Shown here piece by piece: positions 1 through 8,621 of a DNA stretch of 64,000 nucleotides. Origin of the DNA: Lutibacter profundi (GTDB lineage: Bacteria; Bacteroidota; Bacteroidia; Flavobacteriales; Flavobacteriaceae); the NCBI RefSeq assembly GCF_001543325.1, contig NZ_CP013355.1, positions 124,001 to 188,000 on the forward strand, in the 5' to 3' direction. The notes below the pieces were generated by a model. The model saw nothing but the letters and a program-made list of their open reading frames with translations, was not told where the DNA came from and ran no database searches. A program made the translations under genes and the position numbers. How positions within the stretch are numbered: the stretch's first letter is position 1; each line of letters opens with the position of its first letter.

Positions 1-1
1 A

Positions 2-331
2 TATACAAGTACAGGAATTCATAAGGATGATTTAACTTTTGAAATTGATGGACATCCTATTAAAAAATTCGGATCTCAAGGGCAGCAAAAGTCTTATTTA
101 ATAGCGTTAAAATTAGCTCAGTTTGATTTTATCAAGGCTCAATCTAATGTAAAACCAATTTTGTTGTTAGATGATATTTTTGATAAACTGGATGATTTAA
201 GAGTAGCTCAAATAATAAGTTTAGTAAATAAAGATGAGTTTGGGCAGTTATTTATAAGTGATACACATAAAGAACGTACTGAAGCTGCTGTAAAAGTAAC
301 AAAGCAACCATATAAAATATTTCAATTGTAA
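2..331 (+). CDS. recF: RecF, DNA replication/repair ATPase (C-terminal fragment)
   Basis: The 5' part lies outside the window; about 109 C-terminal residues are readable. RecF is an SMC-like ATPase that helps load RecA at single-stranded gaps. The fragment holds the ABC signature GSQGQQKS (fragment residues 24-31), the Walker B stretch [13 protein letters not shown] (52-64) and the following FISDTH segment, which together are diagnostic of the RecF C-terminus. The stop codon TAA shares its last A with the ATG of the next gene, so the two are translationally coupled. The identification is secure despite truncation; only the upstream extent is unknown. Confidence 0.95.
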   Translation, partial: YTSTGIHKDDLTFEIDGHPIKKFGSQGQQKSYLIALKLAQFDFIKAQSNVKPILLLDDIFDKLDDLRVAQIISLVNKDEFGQLFISDTHKERTEAAVKVTKQPYKIFQL

Positions 332-627
332 TGGCAAAACGGCAAAATGAATTTCATTCAATAAAAGATTTAATGAAAGATGTTATTAAAGAAAATAAGT
401 TAACTAAAGGAATGCTTCAACTTTCAGTTAAGGAAGCTTGGACAAAGTTAATGGGTGTTGGAGTTGTTTCGTACACAAATAATATAGAACTGCATGGCAA
501 AACGCTAATTGTAAATTTAAAATCCTCAGTTTTAAGGGAGGAATTAAGCTATGGTAAAGAAAAAATAATTAGAATGATGAATGAAGAATTAGGAACTAAT
601 TTAATTTCAAAACTTATTTTGAGCTAA
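331..627 (+). CDS. DUF721/DciA-like protein
   Basis: A 98-residue protein starting at an ATG that overlaps the recF stop by one base. The pattern of a central WxxLMG segment, a beta strand (ELHGKTLIVNLKSS) and a final helix LREELSYGKEKIIRMMNEEL fits the DUF721 family, whose studied bacterial members (DciA) load the replicative helicase. No domain search was run, so the family call rests on pattern and on the recF-DUF721 order common in Bacteroidota. A role in replication or repair is inferred from that coupling. A bidirectional terminator follows immediately. Confidence 0.75.
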   Translation: MAKRQNEFHSIKDLMKDVIKENKLTKGMLQLSVKEAWTKLMGVGVVSYTNNIELHGKTLIVNLKSSVLREELSYGKEKIIRMMNEELGTNLISKLILS

Positions 628-630
628 ATA

Positions 631-660
631 AAAAAATCATTGCAAACACAACGATTTTTT
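631..660. terminator. Bidirectional terminator between the recF operon and ndk
   Basis: A 12-base arm (631-642) pairs with 649-660 around a six-base loop, with one A/C mismatch that becomes G-T on the other strand. A-runs on the left and T-runs on the right give a U-tract in both directions, as expected between convergent genes. Confidence 0.75.
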
Positions 661-686
661 TATTTTTTTGAAGATATAGAAAACCT

Positions 687-1106
687 TTAGAATTGTTCTC
701 TTCCTGAAAAATGATAAGCAGCTTCAATTGCAGCATTTTCATCACTATCTGAACCATGAACTGCGTTTTCTCCCATAGAAGCAGCATATAATTTACGAAT
801 AGTTCCTTCTGCTGCATCAGCAGGATTGGTAGCACCAATCAGTGCTCTAAAATCTTCAACTGCATTTTCTTTTTCTAATATAGCAGCTATAATTGGACCA
901 CGAGTCATATACTCAACTAATTCACCAAAGAAAGGACGTTCATTATGAACGGCATAAAATTCTTCTGCGTTAGCTACTGTCATTTGCGTCATTTTCATTG
1001 CTACAATTCTAAAACCCGCAGCATTTATTTTTTCTAATATTGCTCCAATATATCCCTTTTCAACTGAATCAGGTTTAAGCATTGTAAATGTTCTGTTTGT
1101 TGCCAT
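687..1106 (-). CDS. ndk: Nucleoside diphosphate kinase
   Basis: This 139-residue protein is a full-length nucleoside diphosphate kinase, which moves the gamma phosphate from ATP to other nucleoside diphosphates through a phosphohistidine. Family landmarks are the N-terminal [16 protein letters not shown] segment, the nucleotide-binding [11 protein letters not shown] stretch (57-67), TRGPIIA, and the active site NAVHGSD with His117. It stands alone on the minus strand, facing the recF operon across a shared terminator. A TATATTTG -7 box lies about 32 bases upstream of the ATG, giving a short leader. Confidence 0.97.
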   Translation of the reverse strand: MATNRTFTMLKPDSVEKGYIGAILEKINAAGFRIVAMKMTQMTVANAEEFYAVHNERPFFGELVEYMTRGPIIAAILEKENAVEDFRALIGATNPADAAEGTIRKLYAASMGENAVHGSDSDENAAIEAAYHFSGREQF

Positions 1107-1137
1107 TATTTTTATAATTAATTTTTTAAAATTGGGG

Positions 1138-1145
1138 CAAATATA
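1138..1145 (-). promoter_or_regulatory. -7 promoter element of ndk
   Basis: Read on the minus strand this is TATATTTG, a perfect match to the Bacteroidota -7 consensus TAnnTTTG. No clear -33 TTG is visible at 17-23 bases upstream. Confidence 0.6.
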
Positions 1146-1174
1146 CTATTTTAAACTAAAAGTTGTATTTGCTA

Positions 1175-2212
1175 CTAGTAATTTTGAGTTAAGGTTTCGT
1201 GAAGTTTATTGTTTTCACCTCTAATTTCCATAATTACGGTATTGGTTTTAAAATTAAACTTTAAAATTCCAAAGTTCTTTTTTGAAACTACATTGCCAAC
1301 TCTATACTTATTTGGCTCACCACTATAATTTGTATATGAATGCGTTAACCCACTAGAAGTAAAATCTATTAAAGGGTAGTTTAAACCTGCAATGTTTTTT
1401 TTAGAAAACTCAGCAATATGTCTATCTCCAGAAAGGATAATTACATTTTTTGATTTTGTTGTTTTTATTAAATTTTCTAGTTTGTCTACTTCATGTGGCA
1501 TATTTCCCCAGCTTTCGTAACCGTGTTCTGAAGATAAAAATTGAATACTGCTAACAATTATGGTATAAGAAGCTTTAGAGTTTTCTAACTGATTTTTAAG
1601 CCAATTCCATTGTACTTTTCCTAACATAGTTCCCTCTCCATATTTATTGGGTTTATATCTTTTTTTGGTGTCGGTATCAGGAGTTAAAGCGCTTCTAAAA
1701 TAACGAGTATCTAATAAAATAATTTTTATAGTTTTGTTCATTGTGGTGAAATCTTTCGAGAAATAAACACCTTCTTGTTTCCTTCTTTCATCGTTGTTAG
1801 GGACATTGAAAAAGTCTAAAAATAATTGTTGTGATGCCGCTTTTTTAGGATACTCGGCACCACCATCATTTATTCCATAATCGTGATCATCCCAAGTAGC
1901 AAGAATATCCATGTTTCTACTAAAATTAGAATAACTTTCATTGTTTTTCAGCATTAAGTAATTTTGCTTTAAATATTCCATATCCTCAGTGTCAGAATAA
2001 ATAACGTCACCTCCCCATATCCAAATATTAGGATTGTTTTTAACAATTTCATCCCATAAAGTATTTGGTGCATGTTGATTGTTACAAGATCCAAATGCAA
2101 TTACAAAATCGGTTGTAGTGTTTTTTGAATCTGTAATTTTTTTTGACTTTTCTTCAGTTTTACAAGAAATTAGTGTTACAAATAAGAAGAAAAATAATTT
2201 AAAATAATTCAT
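1175..2212 (-). CDS. PhoD-like metallophosphatase lipoprotein
   Basis: The 345-residue product starts with a hydrophobic signal and a lipobox ending LISC (Cys17), so it is probably lipid-anchored in the envelope. Metal-binding motifs of the alkaline phosphatase D/PhoD family are visible: GSCNNQ (41-46), WGGDVIY (66-72), WDDHDYG (107-113) and SGDRHIAEF near residue 262. PhoD enzymes hydrolyse phosphate mono- or diesters; the substrate here cannot be read. It is somewhat short for the family, lacking the N-terminal beta domain of Bacillus PhoD. It forms a single-gene unit divergent from the nrnA operon. Confidence 0.85.
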   Translation of the reverse strand: MNYFKLFFFLFVTLISCKTEEKSKKITDSKNTTTDFVIAFGSCNNQHAPNTLWDEIVKNNPNIWIWGGDVIYSDTEDMEYLKQNYLMLKNNESYSNFSRNMDILATWDDHDYGINDGGAEYPKKAASQQLFLDFFNVPNNDERRKQEGVYFSKDFTTMNKTIKIILLDTRYFRSALTPDTDTKKRYKPNKYGEGTMLGKVQWNWLKNQLENSKASYTIIVSSIQFLSSEHGYESWGNMPHEVDKLENLIKTTKSKNVIILSGDRHIAEFSKKNIAGLNYPLIDFTSSGLTHSYTNYSGEPNKYRVGNVVSKKNFGILKFNFKTNTVIMEIRGENNKLHETLTQNY

Positions 2213-2280
2213 TTTTTAAATTTTAATAATGATTTAACAAGTATACAAAGATTCATAAAATAAAATATGGTATTAAATTG

Positions 2281-2288
2281 TATATTTG
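2281..2288 (+). promoter_or_regulatory. -7 promoter element of the nrnA-gldI-PPIase operon
   Basis: TATATTTG matches TAnnTTTG exactly and ends seven bases before the ATG at 2296, so the transcript would be leaderless or nearly so. It overlaps the earlier in-frame ATG at 2278, which argues that the earlier codon is not the start. Confidence 0.65.
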
Positions 2289-2295
2289 CAAACTT

Positions 2296-3327
2296 ATGAA
2301 TGTAGATGAAATAAAGGAAATAAAAGAACTACTTTCTACACCCAAAAAAGTAGTTATTGTACCACATAAAAACCCTGATGGAGACGCTGTAGGAGCAAGT
2401 TTAGCAGTATACCTTTATCTATTAAAAAAAGGACACCAAGTTACTGTTGTAAGCCCCAATGACTATCCAGATTTTTTGAAGTGGTTACCAAAATCAAAAG
2501 AGGTATATAAATTTGATATGCAAAATAGGCAGTCAAAAAGAGCTATTGATGAGGCATCAATAATTTTTTTATTAGATTTTAATGCCTTACACAGAATTGG
2601 CAGTGATATGCAGCATTATTTAGAACAATTTTCAGGAGATTTTATAATGATTGATCATCATCAACAACCAGATGACGTTGCAAAGTATTTGTATTCAGAT
2701 ACTTCAATCTGTTCAACTTGTCAAATGGTGTACCATTTTTTAGAGAAATTAGATGATTTAGATAAAATTGACACTGATATTTCAACGTGTTTATATACGG
2801 GTATTATGACTGATACAGGCTCTTTCAGGTTTCCATCTACAACAAGTACTACTCATAAAATTATAGCAAATTTAATTGATAAAGGAGCAGATAATGCAAA
2901 AATTCACAACAATGTTTACGATACAAATTCCTATGGTAGATTACAGCTTTTAGGGAGGGCTTTAAGTAATTTGGTAGTTATTGATAAACTAAAAACGGCT
3001 TATATTACGTTAACTCAACAAGATTTAGATGAATTTAATTATCAAAAAGGAGATACCGAAGGAGTTGTAAATTATGCACTTTCACTTAAAGAAATTATTT
3101 TTGCAGTTATTTTTATTGAAGATATAGACCAGAAAATTATTAAAATTTCATTGCGGTCAAAAGGTAAGTTTTCTGTTAATAAATTTGCAAGAGAACATTT
3201 TGATGGAGGAGGACATGATAATGCAGCAGGAGGGAAATCACTCATTTCTTTAGATGCAACGGTCTCAAAATTTTTGAGTATACTTCCTAATTATAAAAAT
3301 GAATTATTAAGCTCTTATGAAGAATAA
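2296..3327 (+). CDS. nrnA: DHH/DHHA1 phosphoesterase, NrnA-type (nanoRNase / pAp phosphatase)
   Basis: The protein (343 residues from the chosen ATG) has the DHH-family layout: an N-terminal HKNPDGDAVGAS metal motif, the IDHHQQPD signature at about residue 120, and a C-terminal DHHA1 domain with GGGHDNAAGG. NrnA enzymes degrade oligoribonucleotides of two to five bases and dephosphorylate 3'-phosphoadenosine 5'-phosphate. An earlier in-frame ATG at 2278 would add six residues but sits within the promoter -7 box, so 2296 is preferred. The 3' end overlaps gldI by 11 bases, placing an RNA-turnover enzyme at the head of a lipoprotein isomerase operon, an arrangement whose reason is unclear. Confidence 0.88.
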   Translation: MNVDEIKEIKELLSTPKKVVIVPHKNPDGDAVGASLAVYLYLLKKGHQVTVVSPNDYPDFLKWLPKSKEVYKFDMQNRQSKRAIDEASIIFLLDFNALHRIGSDMQHYLEQFSGDFIMIDHHQQPDDVAKYLYSDTSICSTCQMVYHFLEKLDDLDKIDTDISTCLYTGIMTDTGSFRFPSTTSTTHKIIANLIDKGADNAKIHNNVYDTNSYGRLQLLGRALSNLVVIDKLKTAYITLTQQDLDEFNYQKGDTEGVVNYALSLKEIIFAVIFIEDIDQKIIKISLRSKGKFSVNKFAREHFDGGGHDNAAGGKSLISLDATVSKFLSILPNYKNELLSSYEE

Positions 3328-3862
3328 AGTTGTAATTTATATTCTTGTTTTCACCTTGTTTTCTTGTGCGAATTCAATACCTAGAAAACCCATAGTAAGA
3401 AAAACTACTTCACTAATGAAGGAGTCAGTTTCATTCAATAAATCTTTAAATAAACTTGAAGAAAATAAGTTTAAAGAGATAATTAAAAATGATTCATTAA
3501 ATAGTTACAATGCTTCATCAAGTGGTTTTTGGTATAAATTTAACAATAAGAATTCAGCAAGTTATTTACCTCAGAGAGGTGATAATTTGGTTTATACCTA
3601 TGAAGTTTATGATATAAATAATAACATTATTTACTCTAAAGATGAAATAGGAGAACAAACATATGTTGTAGATAAGCAAGAAATAATAGAAGGTCTTAGA
3701 AATGGATTGAAATTGATGAGAGAAGGTGATAATGTAACTTTTTTATTTCCATCTCATAAAGTTTTTGGATATTTGGGAGATCAAAAAAAAATAGGCATAA
3801 ATCAGCCTTTAATATATAAAGTTCAATTAAATAAAATAAATAAGCAAAATGAAAGTAATTAA
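3317..3862 (+). CDS. gldI: GldI, gliding-motility FKBP-type prolyl isomerase lipoprotein
   Basis: A 181-residue lipoprotein with lipobox LFSC (Cys17) and a single FKBP-like domain. The segment TYVVDKQEIIEGLRNGLKLM, followed by NVTFLFPSHKVFGYLGDQKKIG, closely resembles Flavobacterium johnsoniae GldI as I recall its sequence. GldI is required for gliding in F. johnsoniae and probably helps fold periplasmic or outer-membrane proteins of the type 9 secretion/gliding machinery. The gene overlaps nrnA by 11 bases and the next FKBP gene by 14, so all are likely co-translated. Other gld genes are not in the window. Confidence 0.88.
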   Translation: MKNKVVIYILVFTLFSCANSIPRKPIVRKTTSLMKESVSFNKSLNKLEENKFKEIIKNDSLNSYNASSSGFWYKFNNKNSASYLPQRGDNLVYTYEVYDINNNIIYSKDEIGEQTYVVDKQEIIEGLRNGLKLMREGDNVTFLFPSHKVFGYLGDQKKIGINQPLIYKVQLNKINKQNESN

Positions 3863-4577
3863 GTTTTTAGTAATTATTACGCTAGTTTCAACAGTTTTAT
3901 CGTGTAATAGTAAAGGAGTTACAAAAAAATCGTTAAAAAATGATATCGATACCGTGAGTTATGCCTTAGGAATGGATATAGCTAAAAAGCTAAAAGTAAA
4001 TTTCTCAGAAGTAGATAAAGACCTATTTATGCAAGGAGTTATAAGTGGTATTGATTCTACAGATATTTTAATAAACCCAGAGAAGATAGAAGTGATTATA
4101 AGATCATTTTTTCAAAAAAAACAAGCTGAAGTTAGAAAGAAAAAACAAGAAGAAGCATTGAAAAAAGTGGAAGCTGAGTTTGGTGATGCAAAAAAAGCAG
4201 GTGAAAAGTTTTTAGAAGAAAATAAATCGAAAAAAGGAGTTAATGTTACAGAAAGTGGGCTGCAATATATTATTTTAAAAGAAGGAAAAGGAGATAAACC
4301 AAGCGCAACTTCAAGTGTGAAAGTACACTATAAAGGAATGCTTGTAGATGGAACCGTGTTTGATAGTTCGTTAGATAAAGGGATGCCTGCTACATTTGCG
4401 GTAAACAGAGTAATTAAAGGGTGGACAGAAGGACTTCAATTAATGAGTGTTGGTTCTAAGTATAAATTTTTTATTCCTCAGGAATTGGCTTATGGTGCTT
4501 TTCCGCGCAACGGCGGTAAAATACCACCATTTGCGCCGCTAGTTTTTGAAGTAGAATTATTGGAAATTGTAAAATAG
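3849..4577 (+). CDS. FKBP-type peptidyl-prolyl isomerase lipoprotein (Mip/FkpA-like)
   Basis: The 242-residue protein has a signal with lipobox VLSC (Cys19), an alpha-helical FKBP_N-type dimerisation region (roughly 25-110, with DTVSYALGMDIAKKL) and a lysine/glutamate-rich connecting helix. The FKBP catalytic domain is at about 135-242, including VKVHYKGMLVDGTVFDSS and ELAYGAFPRNGGKIPPFAPL. This is the Mip/FkpA arrangement of dimeric periplasmic chaperone-isomerases. It overlaps gldI and abuts the next gene with no spacer, so it belongs to one operon of envelope folding factors. Confidence 0.9.
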   Translation: MKVIKFLVIITLVSTVLSCNSKGVTKKSLKNDIDTVSYALGMDIAKKLKVNFSEVDKDLFMQGVISGIDSTDILINPEKIEVIIRSFFQKKQAEVRKKKQEEALKKVEAEFGDAKKAGEKFLEENKSKKGVNVTESGLQYIILKEGKGDKPSATSSVKVHYKGMLVDGTVFDSSLDKGMPATFAVNRVIKGWTEGLQLMSVGSKYKFFIPQELAYGAFPRNGGKIPPFAPLVFEVELLEIVK

Positions 4578-5693
4578 ATGAAAACAGTTAAATTTTTTAT
4601 TCCTATTTTTTTAGTACTTATTGCATCTTGTAAACCAACTAAGTATGCTGATTTAGCTGATGGTTTGTATGCGAATATGGAAACAAATAAAGGCGATATT
4701 TTATTAAAACTAGAATTTGAAAAAACACCAATAACAGTTGCTAATTTTGTTTCCTTAGCAGAAGGAACTAATAAACAGTTACCAGATTCATTAAAAGGGA
4801 AACCATATTATAATGGTATTACTTTTCATAGAGTTATAAAAGACTTTATGATTCAAGGTGGTGACCCAACAGGTACAGGTGAAGGAGATCCAGGCTATAA
4901 GTTTAAAGATGAATTCCCTAAAAACAATAAAGGGGAATTATTGTTGAAACACGATAAATCAGGCGTTTTATCAATGGCTAACTCAGGTTCAGATACAAAT
5001 GGAAGTCAATTTTTCATCACACATAAAGCAACTCCTTGGTTAGATGGCAAGCATACTGTTTTTGGCAGTGTTATCAAAGGGCAAAATGTAGTAGATTCAA
5101 TTGTTCAAAATGATACTATAATAAATGTAGATATTATAAAAATAGGAAAAGCTGCACGAAAGTTTAATGCAAAAAAAGTATTTTCAAGTTTTTATAAAAA
5201 TTATGCTGAGGAGCAAATTAAAAAACAGCAAAAAATTAAAAATGCGATAGATAATACCTTAGCATTAATTGATGAAAATATAGCAAAAGCAACTGAACTT
5301 CCTTCAGGGTTGAAAATGACCATTATTGAAACTAAAAATGGAGAAAAACCTAAAAAAGGTGTTGATGTAAAAGTAAATTATGCGGGTTATTTTACGGATG
5401 GTAGATTGTTTGACACTAGTTATAAAGAGGTAGCAAAAGCATATCAAGTATATGATCATATACGTGATGATAAAGGTGGTTACGCCTCGTTTAGAACAAT
5501 TTATAATTCTGAAGCTAGATTGATTCCCGGATTTAGAGAAGGATTATTAAAAATGAGAATAGGAGATAAAGCTATGTTATTTATCCCTTCACATTTGGCT
5601 TATGGAACACAAGGAGCAGGAGATGTTATACCTCCAAATACCGATTTAGTTTTTGTAATAGAATTGGTAAAGGTAGTTTCCAATAAACAATAA
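4578..5693 (+). CDS. Dual cyclophilin-FKBP prolyl isomerase lipoprotein
   Basis: This 371-residue lipoprotein (lipobox IASC, Cys18) joins two unrelated prolyl-isomerase folds. The cyclophilin domain (about 30-190) shows [19 protein letters not shown], the GSQFFITH strand and the active-site Trp in [12 protein letters not shown] lysine-rich linker leads to an FKBP domain (about 245-371) with [17 protein letters not shown] and [19 protein letters not shown]. It starts on the base after the preceding FKBP stop. A role in outer-membrane or secreted protein folding is inferred from lipidation and context. Confidence 0.9.
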   Translation: MKTVKFFIPIFLVLIASCKPTKYADLADGLYANMETNKGDILLKLEFEKTPITVANFVSLAEGTNKQLPDSLKGKPYYNGITFHRVIKDFMIQGGDPTGTGEGDPGYKFKDEFPKNNKGELLLKHDKSGVLSMANSGSDTNGSQFFITHKATPWLDGKHTVFGSVIKGQNVVDSIVQNDTIINVDIIKIGKAARKFNAKKVFSSFYKNYAEEQIKKQQKIKNAIDNTLALIDENIAKATELPSGLKMTIIETKNGEKPKKGVDVKVNYAGYFTDGRLFDTSYKEVAKAYQVYDHIRDDKGGYASFRTIYNSEARLIPGFREGLLKMRIGDKAMLFIPSHLAYGTQGAGDVIPPNTDLVFVIELVKVVSNKQ

Positions 5694-5713
5694 TTAAATA
5701 TAAGTTAGGGCTT

Positions 5714-6283
5714 ATGTTAGAAACACTTTTGAATAAAGACATAGAGCTACTAATCTATTTAAATAATTTAGGTTCAGTACAATGGGATGGGTTTTGGTTA
5801 TTTGTTACAAATAAATTTAGCGCCATTCCATTGTATTTATTGTTACTTTATCTTGGGTACAAACAATACGGTATCAAAAAAATAGTGATAGCAGTACTTT
5901 TTATTGTTTTGCTAATTACTTTTTCTGATCAAACAAGTAATCTTTTTAAATATGGTTTCAAAAGGTTACGTCCGTGCCACAATGAAAATATTTCTAATTT
6001 AATAAGATTTGTTGGAAATAGATGTGGAGGTTTATATTCTTACTTTTCAGGACATGCAACAAACTCAATGGCAATTGCAGTGTTTTTTGGTTTCCTATTA
6101 AAAAATAAATACAACTATTTATTTTCTATATTAATTTTTTGGGCTTTACTGGTTGCTTATAGTAGAATTTATGTTGGTGTTCATTTCCCATTAGATGTTT
6201 TTACAGGAATTCTTTTTGGTCTTCTATATGGTCTTCTATTTTACAAACTCTTTAATTTATTTTTAAAAAAGTTTATGAAGTAA
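5714..6283 (+). CDS. PAP2-family membrane phosphatase
   Basis: A 189-residue membrane protein with the three phosphatase motifs of the PAP2 superfamily: KYGFKRLRPC (motif 1, near residue 80), YFSGHATNS (motif 2, near 112) and SRIYVGVHFPLDV (motif 3, near 147), embedded among five or six hydrophobic segments. Family members dephosphorylate undecaprenyl diphosphate, phosphatidic acid or lipid A. The adjacent lipid/glycan cassette makes undecaprenyl diphosphate or lipid A plausible, but the substrate is not encoded in any motif I can read. It follows the PPIase operon after 20 bases and overlaps the convergent neighbour by 11. Confidence 0.85.
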   Translation: MLETLLNKDIELLIYLNNLGSVQWDGFWLFVTNKFSAIPLYLLLLYLGYKQYGIKKIVIAVLFIVLLITFSDQTSNLFKYGFKRLRPCHNENISNLIRFVGNRCGGLYSYFSGHATNSMAIAVFFGFLLKNKYNYLFSILIFWALLVAYSRIYVGVHFPLDVFTGILFGLLYGLLFYKLFNLFLKKFMK

Positions 6284-6950
6284 CATTATAAATTTGTTTA
6301 TTGAGTGGATTTAAAAATATTAAAAAGAAAATTACACCAAAGGCTAATTCATACAGCTCCCATTTTCTATCTGAATTCACAAAAAATATCAATCCGGTTG
6401 AAGCTAAAAAAGCTATAGTATGATGCCATTTTACAATTGGGATTGCAAATAAATTTATAAGCTTCTGAATAGATTTAAATTTTCTATAGAGCACAGGAAG
6501 AATTAAAATGTAAATTATTAAAATAATAGTTAAAAGCTGACTGAATATAATTTTATTTATTTTTTTACCTTCAACAACCATATTGTGTAAATTAGTTTCA
6601 CCTTGGGCATTATTTTCTATAAAATACTCTGATGATTGAATATTAAAAATACGCTGACCCCAAGAAATTTCTTCACCAGCACCAAATAAAAACACCAATG
6701 CCATACCTAGAACACCTATTTTCCAATAAATATTTTTGTGTTTAAAAAGTTTAAAAAATCTGTAAAATAATAATACACTTGAAAAGAAAATAAATATAAA
6801 CTGGCTGTTTTCTATAAAGCCATCTTCTTTACTGTAAACAGTATCAAAATATGTAATATTTGTTGAAGCATAATAAATACCAATTGCAAATGCAATAATT
6901 AGAAATGCATAACCAAGATAGTCTGTTTTTGTAAGTGTTTTTATATTCAT
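6273..6950 (-). CDS. Uncharacterised polytopic membrane protein with EEISWGQR motif
   Basis: The 225-residue product has about six hydrophobic segments. After the third comes an acidic/aromatic motif, EEISWGQR (93-100), followed about 20 residues later by GETNLHNMVV; the cluster of Glu, Trp, Gln, Arg and His at a membrane boundary looks like a conserved functional site. I do not recognise an experimentally named family. It is the last gene of the minus-strand glycosyltransferase cassette, 12 bases after an ArnT-like gene, which suggests work on the same lipid-linked substrates. Its 3' end overlaps the PAP2 gene by 11 bases. Confidence 0.7.
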   Translation of the reverse strand: MNIKTLTKTDYLGYAFLIIAFAIGIYYASTNITYFDTVYSKEDGFIENSQFIFIFFSSVLLFYRFFKLFKHKNIYWKIGVLGMALVFLFGAGEEISWGQRIFNIQSSEYFIENNAQGETNLHNMVVEGKKINKIIFSQLLTIILIIYILILPVLYRKFKSIQKLINLFAIPIVKWHHTIAFLASTGLIFFVNSDRKWELYELAFGVIFFLIFLNPLNKQIYNVTS

Positions 6951-6962
6951 AAGTCAAAAGTA

Positions 6963-8588
6963 CTATTTTTTTGAGATTAAATAAAACTGTCGAATTAAAC
7001 GTTCTTTGCTTTTGCTTCCTACGTTCAAATTATATGTTTCAATAAGTTTAGTGTTGTAATCATTTTCTAATTGAGCTAAAATTAGTTTAATGTCCTTATT
7101 CATTAAAAGTAATCCAAATTGATTTTCATTAGGGATTTTCAACTTTTCATTTTTATAAACATTTTTTAAAATACCATTATAATCCCATAATAATTCAGGA
7201 GTAATTTCACCTATTACATACGCTTTAATGTTGTAGCTCCTTTCAAGTTTATGAAGTTTATGAATTGAATTAAAGGCTTTATTTTTAGTTAAACTTTTTG
7301 AAATAGGTAATCCAAAGGTAAAAATGGTAACCATAAATAAAATGGTTAAATAAAATACAGACTTTATCTTTTGTTGAAATAATTTTTTAATAATTAGAAG
7401 CCCTATTAAAAAGATAGATATTGATGTTAAGACATAACTTACCCAGTGTTGTTGAATAGCTTCATTAAGAAAAAAATAAAGTGCAAATGGTAAAATTAGA
7501 CCTAATAATGCGATGAGTAAGAAATTAAAATAAACCGGGTAAATTTCAATTTTACGCTTCATTTTAGAAAAATTAGTAATTAAATATTGTATGTAAAAAC
7601 CAGTATTTAAGGCTAATGGAATTAATACAGGAACTAAATAGCGAGGTTTTTTTTCTGGAATTAGTGAAAGTAAAATTACAGCAATTATAGTCCACCAAAA
7701 TGTGAATTTATATACTTTGTTATTTTCAACACGATTCCTTAAATAAGGATATAACAAACTTATAAAAGCTGGAATTGCCCATAAACCAGATTGAATAAAA
7801 AAGCTCCAGTAGTAATAAAAAGGTTTTACATTGTAACTACTCCAATTTGCGGTTTCTTTACCTGCAATTTCTAAAAACGCCTTAGAATCTGCTAAGCGAA
7901 CGTATATAAACCACCAACCACCAATAATTATAAATAAAATTACAAAGCTAATTAGCGGAGCAATTTTGGTTTTCAATTTTTTAAATTTATAGGTTATACC
8001 ATAAGAGATTAAAAAAGGTAATAAAATTGCATAAATTGAAACAGGCCCTTTACTTAAAAATGATAAGCCAACAAAAATAGCAGCAATTAAAGCTTTTTCC
8101 CAGCTTACTTTTTCTTCTTCAAAAAATTGAAATATATAATATACGCCAGCTAACATAAATCCGTGTGTAAAAATATCCCAAGGAGCCTCGTTAATAATAG
8201 CAATAATATAAAATGAAGTAACTAAAATAAAACCATTTTGAAGACTCTGTTTTTTTGATAGCTCAAGTTTTAACGATAAAAAATAACCAAAAACACCTAA
8301 AAATAACACCATAATTGCTGCAGGTAATCGTAAAGCGAATAGATTATCCATTCCAAAAATCAAACCTGAAATTGCTGTAATCCAGGTTGGTAATGGGGGT
8401 TTTTGGTAACGTGCTTCACCATTCATTGTAGTTAAAATCCAGTTGTTATCATGTACCATTTCACGTGCAGTGATAAAATTGCGAGCTTCCATAATGGTTA
8501 CGTTTGGAACATTTAAATGCACTAATAGCATCAATAAAACAACAATTGATAAAGATGCTATTGGATATTTTTCAATGGTTTTTATCAT
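6963..8588 (-). CDS. ArnT/PMT-like glycosyltransferase (GT39/GT83 type)
   Basis: This 541-residue protein has roughly ten to twelve membrane segments. Its first periplasmic loop carries the features of lipid-linked sugar transferases: an acidic residue after TM1 (MEARNFITAREMV), then a tract ending YQKPPLPTWI. Relatives use undecaprenyl-phosphate sugars to glycosylate lipid A (ArnT) or proteins on the periplasmic face. The C-terminal quarter is soluble. It is the second of two adjacent paralogues (33 bases apart), too different in sequence to be a fresh duplication. The acceptor is unknown. Confidence 0.82.
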   Translation of the reverse strand: MIKTIEKYPIASLSIVVLLMLLVHLNVPNVTIMEARNFITAREMVHDNNWILTTMNGEARYQKPPLPTWITAISGLIFGMDNLFALRLPAAIMVLFLGVFGYFLSLKLELSKKQSLQNGFILVTSFYIIAIINEAPWDIFTHGFMLAGVYYIFQFFEEEKVSWEKALIAAIFVGLSFLSKGPVSIYAILLPFLISYGITYKFKKLKTKIAPLISFVILFIIIGGWWFIYVRLADSKAFLEIAGKETANWSSYNVKPFYYYWSFFIQSGLWAIPAFISLLYPYLRNRVENNKVYKFTFWWTIIAVILLSLIPEKKPRYLVPVLIPLALNTGFYIQYLITNFSKMKRKIEIYPVYFNFLLIALLGLILPFALYFFLNEAIQQHWVSYVLTSISIFLIGLLIIKKLFQQKIKSVFYLTILFMVTIFTFGLPISKSLTKNKAFNSIHKLHKLERSYNIKAYVIGEITPELLWDYNGILKNVYKNEKLKIPNENQFGLLLMNKDIKLILAQLENDYNTKLIETYNLNVGSKSKERLIRQFYLISKK

Positions 8589-8621
8589 TTAGAAAGAGCT
8601 ATAATTTTAAATATAAGTTAT

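Noticed and set aside
2278-2295. Earlier in-frame ATG for nrnA
   Set aside because: The TATATTTG promoter box covers this codon, so transcripts would start after it.
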